A DNA stretch of 64,000 bases from Breviolum minutum Mf 1.05b.01 (Eukaryota; Sar; Dinophyceae; Suessiales; Symbiodiniaceae). The DNA is taken from the NCBI GenBank assembly GCA_000507305.1, contig DF241124.1:24550-88549 (forward strand), read 5' to 3'. This document shows, piece after piece, positions 22,626 through 33,378 of the stretch. Each line of letters opens with the position of its first letter. Position 1 is the stretch's first letter. A program made the position numbers and the translations under genes. The notes below the pieces were generated by a model. The model ran no database searches and was not told the DNA's origin. It saw nothing but the letters and a program-made list of their open reading frames with translations.

Positions 22626-24005
22626 TGTCACGTCAATGATGGCATTTTGGATGAATTTAGTGGATGGGTTGGGGTGGTTGTAGCTTGTTGGAGAGTGGAA
22701 CAGATTATCAAGTATTGTCAACTTATATATATCAGTATACTGATGTGTTTCATGTTGAAAGTGTTCCCAGTGCATTGCAAATTTATGAACATTTACATGT
22801 TTTTTTTGTGAGTGGTGCGGGATTTGGACAGAGGTTGACACTTCTTGGATGCTTCACAGAAACCATTGCACGATTTTTCAGTGGGCACCTTCACTCCTTT
22901 ACATCCACTACATCTGAAAAAAACATAGTTTGGACATGTTTGGGCCCCTGCAAACTTCGTTGATCCTTCCCTGCAGGATCTTTGAAATAGATCCAGATCA
23001 CCAGGTCCCTTCGAGAGCTGACGATGGGCACCTGTTTTGTTCTGAACTTTTTGCGTGGTAAATGCCGTTCGGTGCAGTGGACACTGATCCTACTGCACCA
23101 GGAAGAACCACCAGCCATTCCTGAAAACATGAACTATTCCTGAAACTATTTGTAGAGTGGGAAGGCCTAGACTAGTGAAATCTATTGAATATATATATAT
23201 ATATAATGAGTTTTTGATTTGCCACTTGTCCTACATGGTAACATTCTGAATGATCTCAGGACTCACGAATGCTTGTACTATGACGGTTTTCAGGAAAACT
23301 GTGATCATTGTCCCGGCAGTCGTCTGCGCAAAAGCCAGTGCGTCGGGATCCCTTTGATGGATCACATTTTGTCACCCAACGAAGAGCAGGAGTGGTAACA
23401 AGGCGCCACTCTTGACTCCACGCCCACGTCGGATGCAAAGTTTTGAAGACGACGGAAAAAGAATTGATGTGGTTCATGATTTGAATTCGCTGAGAGGAAT
23501 TTGATCTTGATTTTAGATAAAGTACCACAATATCATAAAGGATCAGAAAGGTACCATCCCACTGTATTTATTTTGTAGCATCGTCCCATATTGTCCCCAC
23601 GTGTTGCTACGAATCGGTGAGTTGCATTTGGTGAGAGTTTCACCAGCTGGACGGCCAACTTTGTATGCATCGATGCGCCGGCTTAGGTCTTGCTGTCAAT
23701 CTGCAAGCACGACCTCAGACCATTTATAACATAATAACAACCACTAACCTCGTGGTAGTTAATCAGAAGGATGCCGGCCAGATGAACCTGACATGCTTTT
23801 AGATTTGCACCACCCTACCTGTTTGTGAAAAGTGTGATGGATCATGCTGCAGCTACACACATTCTTTGTTTTTTTTTCAGACAGGTTACTTAAGGAAAAA
23901 TCATGAGCGGTGCTGGGGTCTTCATGGAATTGGGCGGAGTCATGTTGCTGACTCGACAACTGCCAGGGTCCGGTTGACCCTTGACCTTTTGTGGATATTT
24001 TGGGA
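22626..24005. other. Spacer between array units 3 and 4
   Basis: I see no aligned exon. A hydrophilic + frame near 23289-23397 (HCPGSRLRKSQCVGIPLMD) looks mildly coding. A TA run is at 23190-23206. Nothing else supports a gene. Confidence 0.3.
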
Positions 24006-25703
24006 ATGCCGAGTGGTTTTTCCAGTTGGATCTTGCCACTGGAAGATGATTGGTCACAAGTCTTTGCTACCTCGCCCATTCTTACGCCTTTGGCACTGTT
24101 GATTTTCCGAGGGTTTTCAGCAGGAATCTTTCTTGGCCATGCAATTGCTCACATTTGCAACTTGGCGTTGCCCATTGGCTGATGCCCTTTTATACTTTCA
24201 TTATATGTTTATTCATGTTTCGCTTTAGTGCCAAATGGTCAGGATTGTGTTTTTTTCGCTCCGTAGTGGTCAATAACGGTCGAGGATATCGTGGCGCCAG
24301 CCTTGAGCAAACACAATATAGTATATATATATATACATGTTTATGGATAGCCTATTAGACATGGTAGGTAGTCTACTTCGATTTTTTTTGTAAATTGTGT
24401 GTGTAGCTGTAAAGGAAAAATCTAGACAGATCCACCCTTTTTTCATTCTTGAAGCACCTGGCCTGGGCTTCAGGTTATTATTCGTTCCGCGGCTGGGCTT
24501 ATTGGATTTATCTCACCAACTGGGCTTTGATACTGCAGACCGTCTCTGCCACTTGGATTCGTCAAATGCAACTCTGGAAACAGTTTAGTGAAGAAGCTAC
24601 AAGGCGATGAAACCAGTCTTAGCTGAACACTTACACTCCAGAAATCTAACATAGATACCAAACACGGCCATATTTTAAAGGAGTCACCTTTTCCAAAGCA
24701 GCATTTTGGGGCCCTCCAGGTCAGTTTTCGGGGATGTAATATGTCTCTATGGTTCCTTTTCTACGTTTATCTCTGCAAGTCCGTGGGGTAAACAAATAGT
24801 AAAGGCAAGCATTTTGTGAAGCAAATTTGCACCCCCCCCTTCAGACTAGTCCAATTTTAATTTTTCAGCCAAAAAAATCCTGGATGTCAATGTGTTTTGG
24901 TTGTGCATTTTATCGCACCCACCGTGACACCCATATAAGACCTGAGGAATGCCTTTTGTTGGCCCTGGCATTGCATGGCTCACAGGTGAACCAAAGTAGA
25001 ACACCACCGACCACAGTACGATTTGCTGTGGTGCTATCGTCTATGGCACAACCTACATCTTTGAAGCCTGGCGGAGAAGCCGAGAAGCCTCGCATCATTG
25101 TGCATATCTCAATGAAAGACAACAAAAAAAATCCACCAAAAGCATGCCAACAAAGACATGATTGATGATTGATGAGAGTTGTTTCGACTTTGTGAAAAAC
25201 ATGCTATCTGGCTGTTCGCATTCCAACTCAATTGGCCATGAATCGAAAAATTGCCAAGGATTGTTACCTTGCTGTAGCTTGGCACATCGCATTGACTGAG
25301 TTAGTTAGAGGTTTGCAACATTTCAAACATATCAAAGCTGACAGGATGACGACAAAATTGGAAGAATTGGATGTTTCAGCGGAAAGAAAATCCCGAAAAG
25401 ATGATTGGACGAAAGTTTGGGTATTGTTTCGTCAGACTTGGGACATTGTAGACAAGAATGTGTCTAATACTGATAGAATTGTATGTTTCCGAAAGCAAAT
25501 TGGAGACTGATAGCTGATAGCATCTAAATACATCTAATAACCCTGACTAATACCAGTAGAGCCGCACGAGGCGGTGGCGGAAGTTTCAAGAATAGGAAAC
25601 GTATAGGAGAGATTGGTTGTTGTGAATCACGGATGACAAAGCGAAAACACTGATGGATCTGACTAACTGCCGAACTGTCTAACTGATTAACTGACTAACT
25701 GGC

Positions 25704-25758
<55 letters not shown>

Positions 25759-25901
25759 CTGGCTAATGAGTTAGTTAGCTAGCTAGCTAGTTAGCTAGCT
25801 AGTTAGTTAGTGAGTTAGTTAGTTAGTTAGCTGGCTAATGAGTTAGTTACTTTGCTAGCTAGTTAGTTAGTTAATTAGTTTGTTAGTGAGTGAGTGAGTT
25901 C

Positions 25902-25932
<31 letters not shown>

Positions 25933-26104
25933 GGTTAGTTAGTTAGTTAGTTTGTTTGTTGGTGAGTGAGTGAGTGAGTGAGTTAGTTAGTTAGTTAGTT
26001 AGTTAGCTGACTAAATTGTTAGTTAGTAAGTTAGTTAGTTAGTTAGCTGGCGAATGAGTTAGTTAGCTAGTTAGTTTGTTTGTTAGTTTGTTTGTTAGTG
26101 AGTA

Positions 26105-26135
<31 letters not shown>

Positions 26136-26179
26136 GAGGTAGTTGGTTAGTTAGATGTTAGTTAGTTAGTTAGTCAAAA

Positions 26180-26211
<32 letters not shown>

Positions 26212-28889
26212 GGTTAGTTAGATGGCTAGTGAGTTAGTTAGTTAGTTAGTTAGTCAGTCAGTCAGTCAGTTAGTTAGTTAGTCGGATGGCTAATGAGTTA
26301 GTTAGTTAGATGGCTAATGACTTAGTCAGTTAGTTAGATAGTTAGTTAGAAACCTCTCAAAATGCTGCAAAACGCAGGTGTTTTGTACATTTTGACTTGC
26401 AAATGTGCTTCGCGCCACAGCGGCGTGCGATTTTTTGACATCTGAACTAGCAAAAGTGGTCCGTACCCGTTAGTTTTTTCACATTTTGACTTGCAAATGT
26501 GCTTCGCGCCACAGCGGCGTGCAATTTTTCCGGATCGCAACTTCAAAATGGCTCCGACACTGAGTGTTTTCGAGCATTTTGACTTACAAATGTGCTNGAT
26601 CGCAACTTCAAAAAATGGCTCCGACACTGAGGTGTTTTGAGCATTTTGACTTACAAATGTGCTTCGCGCCACAGCGGTGTGCCATTTCTCACCTGTCTGC
26701 TGAACACCTACCTCCGCACCCGCCGCTTTAGCGAGGCTACTTTTCGAACATCAGGAACCACGAATCATTGAAAAAAAACAGCGATTCTCGGCGTCGCTAA
26801 CATTTCGCGCACCCTGCTTTCGACTGACTCTACACGCGTGTTGATCTCCTTTCTGCTGACTTGACATCTCTACTCTGCTTGACACCTCTACTCTGCTTTT
26901 CAACTCTGCATATTGTCGGAAGTTAGACTTCTAAACTTCCTTCGACTAATACTCATCAACAGATGCTTAGAAATTAGACACGTACGGTACCGGTATTAAA
27001 TGCCAAATTTGTCTAGTGTTTTTTCTTGGGGGGGCACGGGTAGGAACCAGCTGTTTTCGGTTTTTTGTGGCACATAGTTGTCGCTTTCCCCATGGCAATG
27101 AGGTTTTTTTTCCTCATCAACCCCATATGGAAGTTCCGTCCAATTCCGTCTCTTGGCGATGGCGAGCTTCCAGGAGTCAGTATTTAAGAGGTGTAATGAT
27201 GTGATGTGAGTGATGTTGGTATGCTAAATGCATTTTCACCCTTTGGGGGAGCTTCCATTCGTGAAATAGAAATTGCCGACTTGCTACAAGAATTTGATTC
27301 AAATAATGAAACATGATTCGGTGGCGCTTTGCAACATACTTCTACATGCCGCGACAATATACAGTCGTCCTTCAGATGCTCATGAGTAAGCCATAGACCG
27401 CTAATTTCGATACAATTTTTTTACTAGTTTGACCCTGTAAAAACAAGAGTTTTCAAAGCAACGAAACAAAATCCGAACATTTCAGACGTGTTTCTCTGAT
27501 TTTGTTCCTGATGTCAGACTGGCATTCCCGTTGAGGTACATTGCATTCTTTCCGCACTTTCTGAATTGGTTTCTTCTGCTGATTGGCCTCTTGACTTGAT
27601 TGAATGGGACTCAAACACGAAGGTAACGCTGCTCGGAATCAAAGTTGGTCCGGTGGTCATGGCGATGATATGCAGAAAACCAGGCTTTGTATGAATTTGT
27701 TGCGCAAATTTGGCAAATTTGCGAGTTGAAAGCAGATGCAACTGGTGCATCTATAGACTTCATATGATGTGAATGTGGATCAGAAATATGGAACATGCTG
27801 ATAAACCCATGCTGTTGGCTGTTTTGTGTAGTGGGTTTTGCATTTGTCCCAAAAAAATCTTGTATGAGGCCTGTTGGTGAGCCGCATCCCGTTTGCGTTC
27901 GAGAGACACACAGGATGGCCTATGTTTCGTGGCAAAATGTCAAAGGTTCCATAGTGTCCAACGAAAAGCACTAGGTGGTGGCCCGTGGCAGTTGTTTCAA
28001 CGATTCTTTATTTTCAGCCCTACCTGAGAGATGATCCAATTTGACTTAAGGGAGATAATTTTTCAGATGGGTTGAAACCACCAACTAGAGCAAAATTGCA
28101 TATTATCCAACTTTCTAACCAAAGTGTGAAACACTTTTTTGGGGGGGGGCACTTGTGGATCTCAGTCTCTTGATCCATGAGTAACTTGCGAATGTTCAAG
28201 AGAACTTTGACTTCCACAAGATATTTTGCAAGAGAGATTATGATAACATTTGAAACCTGTAATGATACCATGACATCCTTTTTGAATGGTAGACGTTTGT
28301 TCCTTCAGTATATATGATTGAATATGTGTGCTCCACATATGTATGTTTTTTTGCCAGAACTTGCTATTAGGTTTTTAATGTTCACCCATTTTTCCTACCC
28401 CATCATGTGTCAGGTTTTATGACCCGTGCCATGTGACTTGTATGTTTGAAGCTCAGCCGAGGCTCTTTGCAGGGATATTTATTGCTTGGACAGTGCTGCA
28501 TTTTTATTTGAAGATTGGCCGCAACGAGCCCTGCTTCAACTACCCACTCCATGACGACGGGTGGCCAAATGGGGACAGGTGTTGGACGACTTTGGAGGTG
28601 GTTTGCTGTGATCCTACCATGTGTTAAAGCATGTCATAAGCTTACTACTATATATACATGCTTGTGTATGCAGGACTGCCCCATCTACAATCAGTTGGAT
28701 TGGCACCACCCGCAGGGTGCTGGGATCACGGTGCTTATAGCAATGACAGGGATGGTACTTGTTTGTGCACTCTATTCCAAGCTGGCTCCTTGGCAGAATC
28801 AGATGTTCAAACACTGTGATTCAATGAATCTAGCATGCAATCCATGTTCCAAACTGTCCCACACAATATGGACCATAACAGATCCATGA
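24006..28889 (+). CDS. Array unit 4: Rolling stone / FAR-17a / AIG1-like multi-pass membrane protein
   Basis: Exon A+B is 24006-24180, starting ATG (MPSGFSSWILPLEDDWSQVF, then PLALLIFRGFSAGIFLGHAI). It joins in phase, through an intron starting GATGCC, to an exon from 24474 (YYSFRGWAYWIYLTNWALIL). A diverged C region is visible near 24944-25080 (EECLLLALALHG, then SSMAQPTSL). A D-like helix is near 27535-27595 (FFPHFLNWFLLLIGLL). Exon E is 28462-28552, 91 nt (AWTVLHFYLKIGRNEPC). Exon F starts at 28674 (CPIYNQLDWHHP, then the helix ITVLIAMTGMVLVCAL). F is open to 28889, but the region aligned to unit 3 ends at 28817, directly before another GA. The unit is stretched by the TTAG field and a satellite inside the intron before the D-like segment. 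The weak C and D exons mean that it may not encode a full protein. Confidence 0.52.
25690..26350. repeat. TTAG tetranucleotide field
   Basis: About 650 bp of GTTA/TTAG units, with interspersed GCTAGCTA, GTGAGTGA, GTTTGTTT and CAGTCAGT variants. It is unusually long and internally heterogeneous. No reading frame or terminal repeat is associated with it. It lies in a unit 4 intron. Confidence 0.9.
26370..26690. repeat. Short tandem satellite, about 65-95 bp period, four partial copies
   Basis: Copies share CATTTTGACTTGCAAATGTG then CTTCGCGCCACAGCGGCGTG, starting near 26389, 26481, 26575 and 26643. A second shared segment, GATCGCAACTTCAAAA then TGGCTCCGACACTGAG, appears twice. The N at 26597 falls inside the third copy, so the copy number here is an assembly estimate. 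Confidence 0.8.
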
Positions 28890-31350
28890 TAATACATGAT
28901 AAGAGTCAATTGATTTCCGTGCAGTCATCCAACATGTTTGCTCGTAGAATAATGTCATAGGTGTGTATTATATTATCATTTTTTAACCCAATTGATGAGA
29001 AAAAAACAACTACTGTATATACAAACATATACTGTAGATCACATGGAAGAGTGAAAGCATGAAATAGATTGGAAGGATGCATGAAATGTATAGATTCTTT
29101 GATTCTGTTCAACACATTTTTTCAATTTCTCAATCACAGATTTATCCCAGGTGCGATGCCGAGACTGCACCCAATCAAGTAGCCAAGTCGAAGAGGTTGA
29201 ACTTGAACTAGCTGGCTGAAGGTGAAAAAAAACAAGGCAGGCGACGCATAATGAGTTGAGGACGTGGATTGATAGGGCTGAATCTGAAGGAGCTGAGAAT
29301 TATGTATTTCAAATTGGGTGTATCTTATTTCAAACATTTTGATTTGATTGCATCTTCTTTTAAAGTAAATTTGTCAGGGAAAAGGGGTCTGAACATCTCC
29401 ACGCGACGGCAATTGTTTGGACCCAAAGACCAACTGCGCTGATCGCGGGCACTTTCGGCTTGCAAAGCTCCACTAGCGGCTGGGTCGAGCCATCCCTTTG
29501 ATAGTTGGCCGCGATGCAGGCGACGGAAAGGATGACATAACACAAGGAATGTCAAGGAAACAGAGGAAAAAAAAACATGTATCAGTTTTATGAAATTATG
29601 AGAGGAGGATTCTTTGCAGATACTGTCATACTGGATAATCTGTATTCAGATTCTCCTACTTCTTGGTGGTGCCAACAACAATACATCATCCAACTGGAAG
29701 AATCCAAGTGCAGGAGTGGCAGCCAAGAGAATCCATTCGGCCTCGAAAGGCAATTGATGCTTCAATGATGCCAGGACATATGGAAGGTATTTCATCCAAG
29801 CATGTGGGATATAGCTGCCTTCTGTGTACAGTATCCTTTTGATGACGTTGGTTCAGATGTATTGTAATTTGAAGAACTCTTTTGAATGAAAGGGATCTAA
29901 GATTCAGTGGTTCCATGATAAAAATTGACAATGTTTATATAGGCAAGGGTTTTTGAAGGTCCCTTTTTTCACAATAATATGCATCATATGCAAGATTTTC
30001 TGTACGCAACCTTTTTGTGACTCCACATGCTTGTGCTTCGTCACTGGATTTTCTTATTGCCCAACGGTTTCAAGCTCCACGTCAGGCTCCAAGTGCTCTT
30101 CACAGACAGCCAGGCGTTGGGGAATTGTTGGTCCAATTTCTGCAAATGATCCAGGCTTTTTTCGTGAGAATCTGAAGGGATTATTATGCTTCCCCCCAAT
30201 GCCACGTTTCCCCAAGAAATAGCCGGCCTTATCCAGGGATTGTTATTATCTCACCACCAAAAACATCTGTTTTTGATTGGGACAGTGGCCAACGAAACCC
30301 ATCAAAACTTCCGCCAAACTTGATGCGGAGGTCGCGCCTTTCATCGCGCTGCGCGGCAGGGAACGGTGCATGTATTTATCACCTTGTCGGCAGCAACTCG
30401 GTGATTATCAACAACATTTGTGGTGGATGATCTATGTTAAAAGAACATATTAAGCGTTATAGATTATATTTGTTTTTTCAGGTATATGATTATATACCTG
30501 GGTCAAACCTTCACTCTATTTGGATGATTGTTATTTAAACCTTCACTCTATTTGGATGATCTGACCTTAGATCATGTTGAGGCTTATGAAGCCATTTATG
30601 ACAAGAATATTCAAGTATGATTCTCTGGATGTTTACTTGTGGGCTTATCAATCCAACAAAACTCACGCACCTTAACTTACATGGAATCTGAAAATTGACC
30701 GGGAGGAGGAGTTTTCGTTTGGAAATCGTCAATTTCGGGTTCTTCGGGAGTATAATGGTGTTATTGGTGGACTTGCCACCCCAAATGGACCTAGATTATG
30801 ATGAATTGGCTAATGGCTGCATTTTTTTCAATGTAGAAGACTTCCACAATTTGTGGCTTCGTGTTCAGGCATCTTTCGAATGTAACTATGGTGTCAATAT
30901 GTGTCAATGGTATGTCAATGGTGTTTCCTTCCAAAGATTTTAAGCCTTCAGAAACCAAGATATTAATTTTCAATCCTTCCAGCTAAATCAACCAAATCTT
31001 TTGTGTATTACTTTGTATTATTATGACAAGAATTGATTGACCATCTCGAGGAACCTTTCGACATATTTTCGCCCCAAGGCTTTTGCTTGCTGGGCTTTAT
31101 GGCAAGATGAAGTCGCAGAGGTGGGTTTGCCCTTAAGTTCCAGACAGGTTTGATACTTTTCATTTGCTCTTTTTGATAGATTGTTGTTCAAGGATTCCAA
31201 TCCCTCTTTTGTTACCAAACTCTTTAATTACGGTGGATATTTATAAATGGTATTTATATTATATTATATAAGAGTCATATCACACCAGATCATGTCATAT
31301 GATTTTATATCATGCCAATTGATTGCTGTGATTTTGTACTGTTCGCAGGC
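28890..31350. other. Region after the membrane-protein array
   Basis: No gene can be supported. Possible short exons on + are 29680-29766 (hydrophilic, IQLEESKCRSGSQENPFG, possibly a unit 4 tail) and 30053-30222 (SSSTSGSKCSSQTARRWG). A - strand frame at 29360-29555 has one hydrophobic stretch (YVILSVACIAANY) but no context. Short AT-rich stretches lie near 31235-31310. Confidence 0.3.
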
Positions 31351-31354
31351 CAAT

Positions 31355-31602
31355 GGTGAGGCGGTGGCGTTCGTTCTTTCCAACCTTATGAAGCAAGTGG
31401 TGCTTTGCCCAGCATAGAGATCGATTGCACCAGTCGACCATCACAGGATTCGACACCCTTCACAGGTGGATTCCGTGTCAGCCATTTTGATGTTGCTGAG
31501 GTTATTTGCTTAGTAGCACTTCTCGGTGGTTTGACGTTGTACTTCGCTGGAGGCAGCTCAGTTTTGGTCAGTTTTGGTCACAGTATGTCATCTTTTAGAT
31601 GA
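31355..31602 (+). CDS. Exon-like segment with one membrane helix
   Basis: The + frame open from 31355 (just after a TGA) to TGA at 31602 encodes GGGVRSFQPYEASGALPS, a Ser/Thr-rich stretch, and the helix EVICLVALLGGLTLYFAGGS. The first GC-rich part looks coding. It could be an N-terminal exon of the transporter gene that begins to be recognisable at 33379, but no phase link is shown. It contains no in-frame ATG near its start. Confidence 0.3.
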
Positions 31603-31938
31603 CGGGCATGTGACTTGTATACCCATCCACATCCCATCCACATCTAATTGCATTTTTACCCAGCACGTTTCCCAATTGTCCCATTAAAAGACCATCAATG
31701 CTATCGAGAAAAAAACGTTTGATGCCCAACAATCGATATCTGTTTTTTCCTTTTAGACCATGAATGATGTTGTATAACTGCCATGCGTTTTTTCGGATAT
31801 ATTTTTTTTTCCGAAATATTTCCTGTGACGAGAAATTGACTCCAACTGGTTGGAGGTCCAGAAACACCCTCCATTCTGATGATCTACTTTGGTGCTTGGG
31901 GCCCCGGCGGTGGGTGCAACAAATTATTGTTAACTAAG

Positions 31939-32077
31939 CCCTGAAAACTAACGGCTGGAAGTTGAAAAAAAAAACAATATATATATATATATATACATAT
32001 CCACCCCTTAGGAAAAGGAGAAACATCGACCCAAACCAACAATTCTTCGCTTCCGATTGTTAGTTTTCGGGGTTAGT
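31939..32077. mobile_element. MITE-like element with CCCTGAAAACTAAC ends, family 3, copy 1
   Basis: The left end GCCCTGAAAACTAACGGCTG then GAAG is mirrored by the right end CTTCCGATTGTTAG then TTTTCGGGGT. The interior is A-rich with a TA run at 31979-31996. The same terminal motif bounds the shorter elements near 46682 and 47357. Confidence 0.6.
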
Positions 32078-33378
32078 TTCCGGATCAAGTAAAATTGTAG
32101 AAGTTACCCTGTGATTCGTGTGTGCGCCCATCTAAGGCGCAAACGGGCATGAACCTCTTTATGAAGAATGTTTTGTCAAAGATCGTGGTAGATGAAGAAG
32201 AAGGCACGAAGCTCCAACCTTTTACGTCAGCAAGCCATCCTTGCTTTCTTGACGTGAATCAAGATTGTTGCTTTTCATCCTTTGTGAGTCATGGATGATG
32301 CAGAAAGTTTGAGGTTGTTTGGCCATCTTATAGATCCAGAAGCAAAAGGGAGATAAACAAACTATCACTGCCGCACTCCTCCCATTCTTCTGAGTTCGCA
32401 TTCCATATATTCATTGAAGAATTTATATTTCATTAGATCACCCGAATATACCCTAATGATTTCGAATGGGATGCCTTTGGATTGTCGCTGATGTTGTTTT
32501 TATGATGTTTTTATGTTTGCTGTTAAAACGCTTTTTGTTCGTTTTGATTGGTGTTGTTTGGTGCTTGTAGTTTTTTGTTGTTTTGTTAGTGTTTGTTAGT
32601 GGTGTTGGTTGGTGTTTTAGATGTCTCTTTTTGTGGCAGGCTTAAAAGGAATTCCTATGGGGTTTCTTTTGACCGCGATTCAACAGTCATCGGCTCAGCT
32701 GGAAGCGGCAAACTGGGATCCAATGGGCCTGTGACGGGTGTCTCTTTTCCCCGAGGGCTGTGGCTGCAGTAGCCTTCGCATGCTTTTGGATTGCTGGTTT
32801 GGGTAGCCCAAATTGGAAAGTGGAGCTTGAAAAGATGTTGGGACAATTGATGGACAATTGATGGATGTTGCGTTTTGTGATGCAACATCTTGTGTTGACA
32901 CTTGTATCACACCTTACTCACTGGAATAGTAGCAATGAAGCTAATGACAATGGTTTGGATTCTGCGGGATCTATTTAAACAAAACATGCAAACTGCAATT
33001 TCAATGTTCCGTACCACCAACCCGAATACATTTACACATACAATATTGATGGAGAGAAAATCTACCAGGGTCTAACAATGGAAATCTGTAATGCACCTCG
33101 TTGTGTGAAGACAAATGATTTCAGAGGCGACTCCAACATATTTGAAATTCCCAAGGCCGTGTGTTGCAATTGGGCTACAAGGCAGGAGCTCCATGGTACG
33201 CCGACGGAGCGACGACTTGACAGACCTCCGCTTTCCACACCTTCCGCTGGAGCAAATTTATGAAAAGATAGCCCATCTTATAGGTTCATCAACATTGCAA
33301 AGGTATACAGACAATATGAATATTGAATTCTATTCCTGAGTCCAGAAACTGTGAATCATTTTGGCCAAAAATGCTCAG
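32078..33378. other. Stretch before the TPT-type transporter exons
   Basis: There is a TTTG/TTGG-rich patch near 32500-32620 and no recognisable exon. A + frame at 33078-33263 (KAVCCNWATRQELHGTPTER) has mixed composition and may be an exon of unknown origin. Confidence 0.3.

Noticed and set aside
25690-26350. TTAG tract as a telomere-like or CRISPR-like array
   Set aside because: Units are 4 bp, with variants that do not match the dinoflagellate telomere repeat, and there are no spacers of regular length.
29325-29555. - strand frame with one hydrophobic stretch
   Set aside because: No start context, no recognised motif and no neighbour on that strand.
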